NCBI GenBank assembly: GCA_002839315.1
Contig: PGXV01000001.1
Coordinates: 434,001-498,000 of the forward strand
Length of the DNA stretch: 64,000 nt
Direction of reading: 5' to 3'
Source: Spirochaetae bacterium HGW-Spirochaetae-3
GTDB lineage: Bacteria > Spirochaetota > Spirochaetia > Treponematales > UBA12059
This document shows positions 16,647 to 25,286 of this stretch, piece after piece. The position numbers and the translations under genes are program-made. Within the stretch, counting starts at the first letter, position 1; the number at the start of each line of letters is the position of its first letter. Under the pieces are notes generated by a model. The model saw only the letters and a list, made by a program, of their open reading frames with translations, did no database searches and was not told where the DNA came from.

Positions 16647-17384
16647 ATGAACAAACAACAGGATAATTCCGGCTTCAACTCTTCACGTGATTATGGAGCA
16701 TCCGACACGAAGATGCCACCGCTCCGTGAACAAGTGTACTCCTACCTCAAGCGCCTCCTCAACGAAGGCGCGCTCAAGCCGGGATCGTTCCTCGACCTGA
16801 ACGCCCTGGGCACGGACCTCGGCTTGTCGAGGACTCCGCTACGAGACGCGCTCCTGCGGCTCGAGGCCGAGGGATTCGTGACCATTCATCCGCGCCGGGG
16901 CGTCGTCATAAATCCGCTCGACCTTCAGACTATACGCAACGCGTACCAGATCCTCGGGGCCATAGAGGCCGCGGCCATCATGGAAGCCGCTCCGTCTTTT
17001 TCCACCGCCGACGCCGAACGCATGCTCGGCCTCAACGAAAGAATGCGCGCCGCTCTCGATAGGAACGACTTCGACGATTATTATACAGCAAATCTGGCGT
17101 TTCATGATTCATATATTTCCAGGAGCGCCAACGCCGAGCTTAAGCGCTGGACGAAGATACTCAAGGATCGACTCTATGACTTTCCCAGGCGCGAGAGCTA
17201 CCTGAGCCAATGGGAGCGCGAGAGCGTACAGGAGCACGAGGCGATAGCGCGTCACTTACTCGTAGCAGAATTCCAGGAAGCGGCCGCTTTCGCCAGGGAT
17301 GTACACTGGTCGTTCTCGGTGCAGGAACGCTTCATCATGGCGTACTATTTCGCCCGCGAAGCGGCTCTAGGACCACTGCTGTAA
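16647..17384 (+). CDS. GntR-family regulator, FadR/FCD subfamily
   Basis: 245 residues. Residues ~25-90 are the winged helix: LREQVYSYLKRLLNEGALKPG, then LGLSRTPLRDALLRLEAEGF and the HPRRGVVI wing. Residues ~100-230 form the all-helical FCD ligand domain, with the metal/carboxylate ligands expected from AYQILGAIEAAAI, FHDSYISRSANAEL and EHEAIARHL. FCD regulators usually sense organic or sugar acids. The ATG is only about 10 bases after the -10 and has no Shine-Dalgarno, so its message would have almost no leader. It sits between the epimerase gene and the glycyl radical enzyme, and it may regulate both. Confidence 0.92.
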   Translation: MNKQQDNSGFNSSRDYGASDTKMPPLREQVYSYLKRLLNEGALKPGSFLDLNALGTDLGLSRTPLRDALLRLEAEGFVTIHPRRGVVINPLDLQTIRNAYQILGAIEAAAIMEAAPSFSTADAERMLGLNERMRAALDRNDFDDYYTANLAFHDSYISRSANAELKRWTKILKDRLYDFPRRESYLSQWERESVQEHEAIARHLLVAEFQEAAAFARDVHWSFSVQERFIMAYYFAREAALGPLL

Positions 17385-17496
17385 CATGTCTTTATGTATT
17401 ATTTAATATATCCTTTTCCCATATAAAATATAATTTATTGCGAGTTGTATTTATATTTATACATGTCGGTGTGTTTTCTACGCAGGGAGGCCGCGT

Positions 17497-19869
17497 ATGA
17501 CTGAACGGATAGCAAGACTTCGAGCTCAGAGCGTTGATATGAAACCGCGCATCGATATTGAGCGAGCGCTCCTGGTAACGGAAGCATACCGGACCATGCC
17601 GGAAGAGCTCCCCTCCCCGATTAAGCGGGCCAAAGCCTTCCAGCATATTTGCGAACACAAGGCCGTTTACATAGGCATAGACGATCTGATAGTCGGCGAA
17701 CGCGGCCGCGGTCCCAAGATGACGTCGACCTATCCCGAGCTAACCTGCCATAGCGTAGAGGATTTGCAGACCCTACGCTCCAGGCATATGACCAGCTACG
17801 ACATCGACGACGAAAGCATCGAGTCCTACAGGACGACGGTAATACCGTATTGGCGAGGCCGCTGCATCAGGGACAGGGCCTTCGCCGACTTGCCCGGTGA
17901 ATGGCTCGATCTATACGAAGCCGGCGCTTTCACCGAGTTCATGGAGCAGCGCGCGGCTGGGCATACGTCGCTGGACGGACTCCTCTACCGCAAGGGCCTG
18001 CTAGCCATCAAGGCCGACGTACTCGCCTCCAGCGCTCGCCTGGACTCAGGCGATCCGCGCCGCGCCGAGAAGGAAGCCGAGCTCGAGGCGATGGCCCTGG
18101 CCTGCGACGCCGCTATCCGATTATCCCATCGGCACGCGGAGCTCGCGGCTTCGATGGCCCGCGAGACTTCCGATAAGGAGCGCGCGCTCGAGCTCCTCGA
18201 GATAGCCGAGATATGCCGACGAGTGCCGTCGGAGGCGCCGAGGACCTTCCACGAGGCGCTCCAGGCGTACTGGTTCGTTCACCTCGGCACGATAACCGAG
18301 CTTAACGGCTGGGACGCGATGAGCCCGGGACACCTCGACCAGCACCTGGCCCCCTTCTACGAGCGCGACGTCGCCGAGGGCCGGCTGACCAGGGAGCGAG
18401 CCAGGGAACTCCTGTCGTCGTTCTGGATAAAGGTCAATAATACACCCGCCCCGCCCAAGGTAGGCGTCACCGCGGCGGAATCGGGCACCTACAACGACTT
18501 CACCAACATCAACCTCGGCGGCCTGACGCCCGACGGCCTCGACGGCTCTAGCGAGGTTACCCTCATTGCCCTCGAGGTTCTCGGCGAGCTACGCCTGTTA
18601 CAGCCCCAGGCGAACCTCCAGGTCGCCTCGCGGACCCCTGACCGCGTCCTAGAGGCCGCGTGCCGCGTCGTGCGCGAGGGCATGGGCTACCCGTCGCTAT
18701 TCAACTCGGACGAAGTGACGCTATCCCAGGTGGCCTCCGGAAAGAGCCTGAGCGACGCGCGCGAAGGCGGCACGAGCGGCTGTATAGAGATAGGCTGCTT
18801 CGGCAAGGAGGCATACCTCCTGCACGGCTACCTGAACGGCCCTAAGCTGCTCGAGTTGGCGCTGAACGACGGCGTCGACCCGATAAGCGGCAAGAGGATC
18901 GGCCCGGCCACGGGCAAGGCAGAGGCGTTCGGCTCCACCGACGAGCTATTCGCCGCCTGGGAGAAGCAGCTCGCCTACGCCGTAGACTGGAAGGTCCGCG
19001 TCGACGGCTTCCTCGACGACCTGTACGGCGAATCGACCCCGGCGCCGTTCCTCTCGCTGTACATATCGGACTGCGTCGACCGGGGATTGGACTACTACCG
19101 GGGCGGCGCCCGGTACAATAGCGACTATATCCAGTGCACCGGCCTCGGCACCGTGGTCGACTCGTTATCGGTCATCGAGACCCAGGTCTTCGGCGCCCGA
19201 AAGACGACCATGGCGGAACTGAAGGAAGCCCTGAGGAACGACTGGAAGGGGTACGAGACGATACGCGCGCTGGCCAGGAACAAGACGCCGCTATTCGGTA
19301 ACGACGACGACCGTGTCGACGCCCTCGCGTCTCGGGTCTTCGACGCGTTCGTTCGAGCCGTGGAACGGGACGGCGACAGGCAGCGTATAGCCAAGCGCGG
19401 CGCCCCGTATCGGGCGAACTTCCTGTCGACGACCTGCCACGTGTATTTCGGTACTAAGACCGGAGCGACGCCGGACGGCCGTAAGGCGACCGAACCGTTG
19501 TCTGACGGAACGAGCCCCTCGCACGGAGCAGACAAGGCGGGACCGACGGCCGTGATGAACAGCCTCGCCAAGCTCGACCAGGCCAGGACGGGCGGCACGC
19601 TCCTCAATCAACGCTTCTCGCCGAGCGCGCTGTCGGGAGATTCCGGACCCAAGAAGCTCGCCGCGTTGGTGCGCGGCTACTTCAAGCAGGGCGGGCACCA
19701 CGTACAGTTCAACGTCGTCGACGAGGCGACGCTACGAGCGGCGAAACGAAGTCCGAGCGAGTACAAGAACCTGCTCGTCCGCGTGGCCGGGTATTCAGAT
19801 TATTTCGTAGACCTCGACGAGCGGCACCAGGACGAGATCATATCGAGGACCGTACACGAGCGAGCATGA
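17497..19869 (+). CDS. hypD: Glycyl radical enzyme, probable trans-4-hydroxy-L-proline dehydratase
   Basis: 790 residues, the HypD size. It carries the thiyl-radical Cys429 and Glu431 in GGTSGCIEIGCFGKEAY, the N-terminal FTEFMEQRAAGHT block (Phe148, His156) and the C-terminal glycyl loop RVAGYSDYF with the radical Gly at 765. From memory these correspond to Cys434, Glu436, Phe152, His160 and Gly765 of the Clostridioides difficile enzyme; the long blocks ELNGWDAMSPGHLDQHL and GGTLLNQRFSP also agree. The enzyme would remove water from hydroxyproline to give pyrroline-5-carboxylate, anaerobically in the cytoplasm. No activating radical-SAM enzyme or proC is in the window. GGGAGG precedes the ATG, and the upstream gap (17385-17496) is AT-rich. 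A different but related substrate remains possible. Confidence 0.82.
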   Translation: MTERIARLRAQSVDMKPRIDIERALLVTEAYRTMPEELPSPIKRAKAFQHICEHKAVYIGIDDLIVGERGRGPKMTSTYPELTCHSVEDLQTLRSRHMTSYDIDDESIESYRTTVIPYWRGRCIRDRAFADLPGEWLDLYEAGAFTEFMEQRAAGHTSLDGLLYRKGLLAIKADVLASSARLDSGDPRRAEKEAELEAMALACDAAIRLSHRHAELAASMARETSDKERALELLEIAEICRRVPSEAPRTFHEALQAYWFVHLGTITELNGWDAMSPGHLDQHLAPFYERDVAEGRLTRERARELLSSFWIKVNNTPAPPKVGVTAAESGTYNDFTNINLGGLTPDGLDGSSEVTLIALEVLGELRLLQPQANLQVASRTPDRVLEAACRVVREGMGYPSLFNSDEVTLSQVASGKSLSDAREGGTSGCIEIGCFGKEAYLLHGYLNGPKLLELALNDGVDPISGKRIGPATGKAEAFGSTDELFAAWEKQLAYAVDWKVRVDGFLDDLYGESTPAPFLSLYISDCVDRGLDYYRGGARYNSDYIQCTGLGTVVDSLSVIETQVFGARKTTMAELKEALRNDWKGYETIRALARNKTPLFGNDDDRVDALASRVFDAFVRAVERDGDRQRIAKRGAPYRANFLSTTCHVYFGTKTGATPDGRKATEPLSDGTSPSHGADKAGPTAVMNSLAKLDQARTGGTLLNQRFSPSALSGDSGPKKLAALVRGYFKQGGHHVQFNVVDEATLRAAKRSPSEYKNLLVRVAGYSDYFVDLDERHQDEIISRTVHERA

Positions 19870-19876
19870 AACGACG

Positions 19877-19905
19877 AAGCTATCTCGGCAACGCCGAGAT
19901 AGCTT
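19877..19905. terminator. Hairpin between hypD and a convergent gene
   Basis: A perfect 12-bp stem (AAGCTATCTCGG, 19877-19888, with its complement at 19894-19905) and a 5-base loop, 8 bases after the hypD stop. It overlaps the last codons of the opposing gene. There is no T-run on either side, so termination efficiency is uncertain; a bidirectional barrier is likely. Confidence 0.6.
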
Positions 19906-20245
19906 CCGCGGCCTCGCGCCAGGCTTCGGCCGCGGCGGCGAGGCTTGCCGACCGACGGCCGCTCCCGCGAGCGGCCGCGGCAGCCAGAGACGCCGCGATT
20001 CGCTTCGCGACCCTGGTTCCCGAGTCCGGCCCTCCGGCTACCGCCCCTTCGACGCTCGCGTCCGGGAACGGGTTGGTGACGGGCACGCCCGTAGCCTTGG
20101 CGACGACCGCGGCGAAAAGACCGCTAGCGGTACGTAGCTTCAGCTGGTACTCGGCCCTGCCCGACTCCGAGTAACGGAGGAACGCGTGATCCCTTAGCAT
20201 GCCGACGATGCCCGCCAGCTCCGCAGCGACCTCCGTCCGCCTCAT
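19880..20245 (-). CDS. Small hypothetical protein downstream of tyrS
   Basis: 121 residues, mostly helical and Ala-rich, with no signal or membrane segment. The N-terminal half (EVAAELAGIVGMLRDHAFLR, YQLKLRTASGLFAAVVAKAT) looks like an ordered domain; the C-terminal half is a low-complexity Ala/Arg helix. I recognise no family. It is supported as a gene by its start 16 bases after the tyrS stop in the same direction and by a GGTGAG sequence upstream of the ATG. Overlapping frames on the other strand show nothing better. Confidence 0.5.
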   Translation of the reverse strand: MRRTEVAAELAGIVGMLRDHAFLRYSESGRAEYQLKLRTASGLFAAVVAKATGVPVTNPFPDASVEGAVAGGPDSGTRVAKRIAASLAAAAARGSGRRSASLAAAAEAWREAAEAISALPR

Positions 20246-20261
20246 TACGTCTCACCGCCCG

Positions 20262-21494
20262 CTATAGCGCGGCGACGACCCTGACGAAACGCTTCTTGCC
20301 GGCGCGCAGCACGATAGCCCCGTCCGCGTCGAGCCGGTCGGCTCCCACCGGCGCCTTCTCGTCGTTCCAGGAGGCCTCGCCGACGACCGCGCCGCCTTGC
20401 TGCACGAGGCGCCTCGCCTCGCTCTTGCTCGGCGCCAAGCCCGCGTCGACGAACAGGTCCAGTACCGGATAGCCCGCCTCGAAGCGCGCCCGCGATAGCT
20501 CCGCCGTGGGCATGGCCGACTTGTCGCCGCCGCCGCCGCCGAACGCAGCCTTGGCCCCCGCGAGCGACTTCTCCGCCTCGTCCTTACCGTGGATGATGGC
20601 GGTAACCTCGAGCGCGAGGCGTTCCTTGGCGACGTTAATGTTCGTCCCGGGCGCCACGAGCGAGCGGCATTCGTCCGCCGGCAGGAACGTGAACATGAGC
20701 AGGAACTTGAGCACGTCGGCGTCCGCGACGTTGCGCCAGTACTGGAAGAACTCGTAGGGGCTCGTCATCGCCGGATCGAGGAACAGCGCGCCCTTCTCGG
20801 TCTTGCCCATCTTCTTGCCGTCGCTCGTCATCACGAGCGGGAACGTAAGCCCGAAGGCCTCCCCGCCCTCGACGCGGCGTATCAGCTCCATGCCCGCTAC
20901 GATGTTGCCCCATTGGTCGTCGCCGCCTATCTGCAGGCGGCACCCGTGGCGCTTGTACAGCTGGAGGAAATCGTAGCTCTGCAGAAGCTGGTAGTTGAAT
21001 TCGATGAACGACAGGCCGGTCTCCATCCGCATCTTGTACGCCTCGAAGGTAAGCATGCGGTTAACGGAGAAATGCCTGCCTATATCGCGGAGGAATTCGA
21101 TGTAGTTGAGGTCGGCGAGCCAGTCCTTGTTATTGGAGGAGAAGCTCGTCTTGCCGTCGAATCCGACGAAACGGTCCAGTTGCTTGCGGAACAGCTCCGC
21201 GTTGGCGTCTATCGCTTCGTACGAGATCATCTTCCGCATCTCGCTCTTACCCGACGGGTCGCCGATCCTCGCGGTACCTCCGCCGAGTAGCGCGATGCCT
21301 ATATTGCCCGCGTCGCGCATATGCCTGAGAGCGAAGAACGGCACCATGTGCCCGATATGCAGCGACGGCCCCGTGGGATCGCAACCGACGTAGAAGGTTA
21401 CCGGGCCCTTGTCCATAAGGGCGGAAAGCCCCTCTATATCGGTGCACTGTTGGACGAAGCCGCGTTCCTTCAAGGTCTCCAAAGCGGGATTCAT
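20262..21494 (-). CDS. tyrS: Tyrosyl-tRNA synthetase
   Basis: 410 residues, class I synthetase of the bacterial TyrRS type. The HIGH motif is in DPTGPSLHIGHMVPFFALR, and the KMSKS loop appears as KKMGKTEKG, like the KFGKT form of TyrRS. LLQSYDFLQLYKRHGCRLQI and GGDDQWGNI give the tyrosine and ATP contacts, and the C-terminal S4 domain is PSKSEARRLVQQGGAVV. The ATG at 21494 has GGAGG upstream; in-frame codons further upstream lack one. It charges tRNA-Tyr in the cytoplasm. Divergent from the DHH gene, co-directional with the small downstream gene. Confidence 0.97.
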   Translation of the reverse strand: MNPALETLKERGFVQQCTDIEGLSALMDKGPVTFYVGCDPTGPSLHIGHMVPFFALRHMRDAGNIGIALLGGGTARIGDPSGKSEMRKMISYEAIDANAELFRKQLDRFVGFDGKTSFSSNNKDWLADLNYIEFLRDIGRHFSVNRMLTFEAYKMRMETGLSFIEFNYQLLQSYDFLQLYKRHGCRLQIGGDDQWGNIVAGMELIRRVEGGEAFGLTFPLVMTSDGKKMGKTEKGALFLDPAMTSPYEFFQYWRNVADADVLKFLLMFTFLPADECRSLVAPGTNINVAKERLALEVTAIIHGKDEAEKSLAGAKAAFGGGGGDKSAMPTAELSRARFEAGYPVLDLFVDAGLAPSKSEARRLVQQGGAVVGEASWNDEKAPVGADRLDADGAIVLRAGKKRFVRVVAAL

Positions 21495-21569
21495 GCCGTT
21501 CCTCCATAATTCGTACGCGAATACTGATGGGTGATTATAGCCAGGGCCAGGATCGCTGGGCAAGCGGGC

Positions 21570-21598
21570 TTGCGCCGCGCCACGATCGCGGTTAGCAT
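21570..21598 (+). promoter_or_regulatory. Promoter placed for a leaderless DHH message
   Basis: TTGCGC (21570-21575), a 17-base spacer and TAGCAT (21593-21598), ending 7 bases before the ATG at 21606. No ribosome-binding site precedes that ATG. Confidence 0.5.
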
Positions 21599-21605
21599 CG
21601 TACGC

Positions 21606-22589
21606 ATGCCGACGACGAAAATATCTGAACTGGCAGGATTATTGAAGGAAGCGCCGGGCGAAGTGTTCATACAGCCGCACGACGTGCCCGATCCCGACGC
21701 CATCGCGTCGGCCTTCGGGCTTCAATACCTGCTCGGGCGCTTCGGCGTCGAGTCAAGCATCGTGTACGAGAGGGAATTCGAGAAGATCGACTCGCTACGG
21801 ATGGTCGAATCGCTCGGCGTGCGGCTTTCTCTAGCCTCCGACGTGGCGTCCATCGGCGTAGAGGACTGGATAGTCGTCGTAGACGGACAGCAGGGCAATG
21901 CGAACATCGTCGACCTCGGCTGCGTCGCGGTCGCGGCTATCGACCATCATCCGCTCAGGTCCGACGCCTCGTACCGTTACTCGGACATCAGGCCGGGCGC
22001 CGGCTCGTGCTCGGCGATAATAGCGGAATACTTCCTCGATTCGGGAGAGACGCCGACGAAGCCCGTGGCGACGGCCCTGGCGTACGGGCTATTCGTAGAC
22101 ACGGATAACCTGACCCGCGGCGTGTCGGAGCTCGACGCGCGCATGTTCTACCGGCTGCACGCATTCTATGACGCGGAGCTGATACGCCGCCTGCGCGGTA
22201 GCCAGATAACCCTGCGAGACCTCGCCCTATACGCCGAGGCGTTCCGGACCGTGGAGACCTATGGCAGGCTGGGATTCCTCAGGATGGCAGACGCCGACGA
22301 TTCGCTCGTCGGCTCCGCCAACGACATCGTCCTCTCTCTCGACGAGGTCGACGCGTCCGTGGCGTACTCCATAAGGGCCGACGGCGTCAAGATATCTGTG
22401 CGGAGCCTGGCGGATCCCGTCCGGGCCAACGACCTGGCCCGCTCGATCGTCTCGGGCATAGGATTCGGCGGAGGCCATCCGCATATGGCGGGCGGGTTCA
22501 TACCGGCGGACGCGCTACCGCAAGGCAAGTCGGTTGAAACGCTGATCAAGCATCGCGCTATAACGTATCTCGAGAGCCTCGGTTATTGA
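21606..22589 (+). CDS. DHH-family phosphoesterase (NrnA-like)
   Basis: 327 residues from the ATG at 21606. The DHH domain has PHDVPDPDAIASAFGLQYLL (motif I), VVVDGQQ (Asp ligand) and the signature AIDHHPL, then a long YGLFVDTDNLTRGV segment. The C-terminal DHHA1 domain ends in the substrate-binding GFGGGHPHMAGGF. Members degrade short oligoribonucleotides, pAp or cyclic dinucleotides using two Mn ions; which one applies here is not readable. An in-frame ATG at 21531 exists, but the promoter-like TTGCGC/TAGCAT pair just upstream of 21606 favours the shorter form with a leaderless message. Confidence 0.88.
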   Translation: MPTTKISELAGLLKEAPGEVFIQPHDVPDPDAIASAFGLQYLLGRFGVESSIVYEREFEKIDSLRMVESLGVRLSLASDVASIGVEDWIVVVDGQQGNANIVDLGCVAVAAIDHHPLRSDASYRYSDIRPGAGSCSAIIAEYFLDSGETPTKPVATALAYGLFVDTDNLTRGVSELDARMFYRLHAFYDAELIRRLRGSQITLRDLALYAEAFRTVETYGRLGFLRMADADDSLVGSANDIVLSLDEVDASVAYSIRADGVKISVRSLADPVRANDLARSIVSGIGFGGGHPHMAGGFIPADALPQGKSVETLIKHRAITYLESLGY

Positions 22590-22592
22590 TAG

Positions 22593-24011
22593 CTACCCCC
22601 GGCGCTTGACGCGACCCTTGAGCGCCAGTATCGCCTCGAGCACGCCGCCGGCGACCGCCCGAGCATCGCCGGAGATACGGGCGCACTGCTCCGGCGATTC
22701 GAGAACCCGCCCGTCGCTATCGCCGCCTATCTCTCCGCGAGCTACGGGATCCTCGGCGGCTGAACCGGACAAGATGACCCGCCCAAGGTCGGGCCCGCCC
22801 CGCGTCTCCACGACTGCGTCCGCGTCGCCCCCCGCCTCGAATCCCGGTCCGAGCGCAATCACGGCGGGCGCCATGCCTCGTCGTACGACGGTACTCCTCC
22901 CGGCCAACGTCGCGTCTACTACCGCGTACGGCGCCAGGCTGGCGACGAAGCGGCAATCGGGGTCTACGAGAACCGGTACGACTCCGTCCGCCAGCGCCGA
23001 TCGAGCGGCCGCGAGGCTATCGACGCGCCTGGCGACGACTCCCTCTACCATGGCTTCGCCGTCGTAGTCCGCCTCGGACAGCGATACCGCCCGCCGTATC
23101 GCCGTGGGCTTTTCTATCTCCAGCGCGACGACCCGGAAACCGGAGGCCTTGAGCCGGACGATGACGCCGGTCGCGAGGTCTCCGGCGCCGCGTACCGCCA
23201 CGAGCTCGCCGTCTCGGCCGGAGAGCGGCGCGGCGTCCCTGCCGGCTATCGCCGCCATGATCTCGGATACCACCGAGACGGCTATCTCTTCCGGTGTCTC
23301 CGCGCCTAGGTCGAGGCCGATAGGAGCCCGTACCTTCGCGAGGCTCTCTTCAGAGACGCCCTCGGAACGGAGGCGCTCGAACATAGCGGCGACCTTGCGC
23401 CGCGAACCCAGCACGCCGAGATAGCGGCAGCCGGAATCGACGAAATGGCCTATCGCGCGTTGATCGCTCGAGTGGGCGGACGTCGCTACGACGACGCAGG
23501 TACCTGAATCCACCGGCGCCGCTCCCAGCGCCGCGCCGAGGTCAGCGTCGACGTAGAGCTCGGCGGCCATGGACAGGCGTTCCGCGGTCGCGAAGCCGGG
23601 CCTGTCGTCGACTACGGCTATCCGATAACCGACGCGGGCCGCGGCTTCGGCGATGGCGAGCCCGACGTGCCCGGCGCCCACGACGAGCAGCCTCGGCCTG
23701 GCGCCGATCACCTCGACGAACACCTTCATCGCGCCGCCGCATTCCATAGGCAAGCCCGCGCCGCCGTCAGCCGAATCGTCGAGCGAGTAATCGAGCATGA
23801 CCGGCCGGTTAAGGGCGATGGCGCGCCTCGCTTCCGCTACGACCCTAGCCTCCACGACGCCTCCGCCGACGGTACCGAAGCAGGCGCCGTCGGACAGTAC
23901 CAGCATCTTGGCCTTGCCTCGCGGGGTGGAGCCCGACGCCTGTACGATGGTAGCGATGGCGAACGGTATATTGCGCTCCGCCAGCTCGGCGGCCTTGCTG
24001 AACAGTTCCAT
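22593..24011 (-). CDS. XdhC/CoxI-YqeB fusion protein (molybdoenzyme maturation)
   Basis: 472 residues combining two families. Residues ~1-240 are XdhC/CoxI: IVQASGSTPRGKAKMLVLSD and GTVGGGVVEARV, then a Rossmann half with LLVVGAGHVGLAIAEAA and the GVLGSRRK block. Residues ~270-465 match the EF2563/YqeB family of the selenium-dependent molybdenum hydroxylase system: VRGAGDLATGVIVRLKASGF, IEKPTAIRRAVSLSEA, then a VDATLAGRS stretch. XdhC delivers sulfurated molybdenum cofactor to xanthine-dehydrogenase-type enzymes; YqeB occurs with selenium-dependent versions. AAGGAAT precedes the ATG. No hydroxylase subunit is nearby. Confidence 0.88.
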   Translation of the reverse strand: MELFSKAAELAERNIPFAIATIVQASGSTPRGKAKMLVLSDGACFGTVGGGVVEARVVAEARRAIALNRPVMLDYSLDDSADGGAGLPMECGGAMKVFVEVIGARPRLLVVGAGHVGLAIAEAAARVGYRIAVVDDRPGFATAERLSMAAELYVDADLGAALGAAPVDSGTCVVVATSAHSSDQRAIGHFVDSGCRYLGVLGSRRKVAAMFERLRSEGVSEESLAKVRAPIGLDLGAETPEEIAVSVVSEIMAAIAGRDAAPLSGRDGELVAVRGAGDLATGVIVRLKASGFRVVALEIEKPTAIRRAVSLSEADYDGEAMVEGVVARRVDSLAAARSALADGVVPVLVDPDCRFVASLAPYAVVDATLAGRSTVVRRGMAPAVIALGPGFEAGGDADAVVETRGGPDLGRVILSGSAAEDPVARGEIGGDSDGRVLESPEQCARISGDARAVAGGVLEAILALKGRVKRRG

Positions 24012-24053
24012 GGATATTCCTTTCGGGGCGACGAAGAATGCTAGCGGCGGCGC

Positions 24054-25175
24054 CTACCGACCGGCGCGAAGCAGTGTCGCGCGCCCGAGGAAACCGGGTC
24101 GGAACAGGGTGCATCGATTACGGCCTCCGGCCTTCGACGCGTACAGCGCCTTGTCGGCATCGTCGAGCAGGTCCTTGGCCTTCAGGCGCGGATCCAGCAT
24201 GCAGACGCCTATGCTTACCGTGATGCGAAGCGCGCGCCCGTTGTACTCGATACGGAGGGCCTCGATGATGGCCCGGATCCGTTCCGCCATGGCCATTCCT
24301 GCCTCGGCGCCGCAATCCACGGCGAGTACGCAGAATTCCTCGCCGCCGAACCGCGCTACGGAATCCTCGCTCCTCATGGCTTCCTTGAGCGCCAACGCGA
24401 GCGACTCGAGGACCGCGTCCCCGGCGAGGTGTCCATAGCTGTCGTTGAACCGCTTGAAGCGATCTACGTCGAGCATCAGGACGCAGGCGTCCGACCCGAC
24501 GCGATCGCATCGGGACAGTTCCTCCTCGAGCCTCCGCATGAAGAACTCATGATTATAGAGGCCCGTCTTGGCGTCGGTTATGGAACTCTGATGATGGAGG
24601 CCGTTCTGTATGCCGACCGCGAGGAATCGGGTCAGCCTGTCGATGTACATCCGCTCGATATCGGAATACTCGTCGCCGACGACCTTATGGCCGAGGACCA
24701 CGATGCCGTAGAGCCCGGCGATGCCCCTCATAGGGAACACCAGCTCGGGAGAGAACGCCTCGAGCCCCGGATAATCCCCCGTCTCATGGCGTATCGTCTC
24801 GAACCGGTCCGAGAACGGCTTGGAAAGGAAGTGATCCTTGATGCGCGCGTAGGCATCCAAAGGGATGGTTTCTTCGCTCGGTTTCAAGTTACGGTAGCAG
24901 AACTGGCTCAGCCTGGCCCCGCGCGGCGGCTCGATGACGAAGGCGAGGAAATCCGGAACGAATCGTTCCAGCACCTTGTCGATGACGAAATCGAGCATTC
25001 GCGATACCGTCGGAAGCGCGACGAGGGTCGCGGCGTCGCTTATAAGCCTGTCGAGCTCCCTGTTCTCCTTGCGGAGCGCCTCGAGGCTCTCGATAGCGCC
25101 CATCTGGCTGAGTCTATTGTATTGAGAGAGTATGTCGGAACCTTGTTCGAGCCCCGTACCATAGTCGTTTACCAC
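24054..25175 (-). CDS. Diguanylate cyclase with N-terminal sensory domain
   Basis: 373 residues. Residues ~20-50 form a coiled helix, ~50-200 look like a GAF-type sensory domain (SRMLDFVIDKVLERFVPDFL through a FPMRGIAGLYGIVVL strand), and ~205-370 are a complete GGDEF domain. The active site is GGEEF in VARFGGEEFCVL, and RSED lies five residues before it, matching the RxxD product-inhibition site. The LDVDRFKRFNDSYGHLAGD metal/substrate block is intact. It makes cyclic di-GMP, in the cytoplasm, in response to an unknown ligand. The start is a GTG at 25175 with no ribosome-binding site but a -10-like TATCAT 6 bases upstream. Confidence 0.92.
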   Translation of the reverse strand: MVNDYGTGLEQGSDILSQYNRLSQMGAIESLEALRKENRELDRLISDAATLVALPTVSRMLDFVIDKVLERFVPDFLAFVIEPPRGARLSQFCYRNLKPSEETIPLDAYARIKDHFLSKPFSDRFETIRHETGDYPGLEAFSPELVFPMRGIAGLYGIVVLGHKVVGDEYSDIERMYIDRLTRFLAVGIQNGLHHQSSITDAKTGLYNHEFFMRRLEEELSRCDRVGSDACVLMLDVDRFKRFNDSYGHLAGDAVLESLALALKEAMRSEDSVARFGGEEFCVLAVDCGAEAGMAMAERIRAIIEALRIEYNGRALRITVSIGVCMLDPRLKAKDLLDDADKALYASKAGGRNRCTLFRPGFLGRATLLRAGR

Positions 25176-25181
25176 GGCACG

Positions 25182-25211
25182 ATGATAATCAATTTTATCG
25201 AAGTGTTACAA
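25182..25211 (-). promoter_or_regulatory. Promoter for a leaderless GTG start (GGDEF gene)
   Basis: On the - strand TTGTAA (25211-25206), an 18-base spacer and TATCAT (25187-25182), 6 bases before the GTG at 25175. Confidence 0.5.
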
Positions 25212-25228
25212 CTCTTATTTTTGTGGTA

Positions 25229-25266
25229 TTGACTTATATATTGCGTACAACTATATTTTATACAAT
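25229..25266 (+). promoter_or_regulatory. Promoter of the Gpx-OhrR operon with TACAA half-sites
   Basis: TTGACT (25229-25234), 17 bases and TATATT (25252-25257). TACAA occurs in the spacer (TACAAC, 25246-25251) and at the likely start site (TACAAT, 25261-25266), with another copy further upstream (25207-25212). OhrR-type regulators bind TACAATT-like sites, so autoregulation of this operon is plausible but not shown. Confidence 0.55.
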
Positions 25267-25286
25267 GTTATTCGAAAGGAACTATA

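Noticed and set aside
17385-17496. GntR operator before the hypD-type gene
   Set aside because: The region is AT-rich, but I found no copy of the CTGATATATCAG palindrome.
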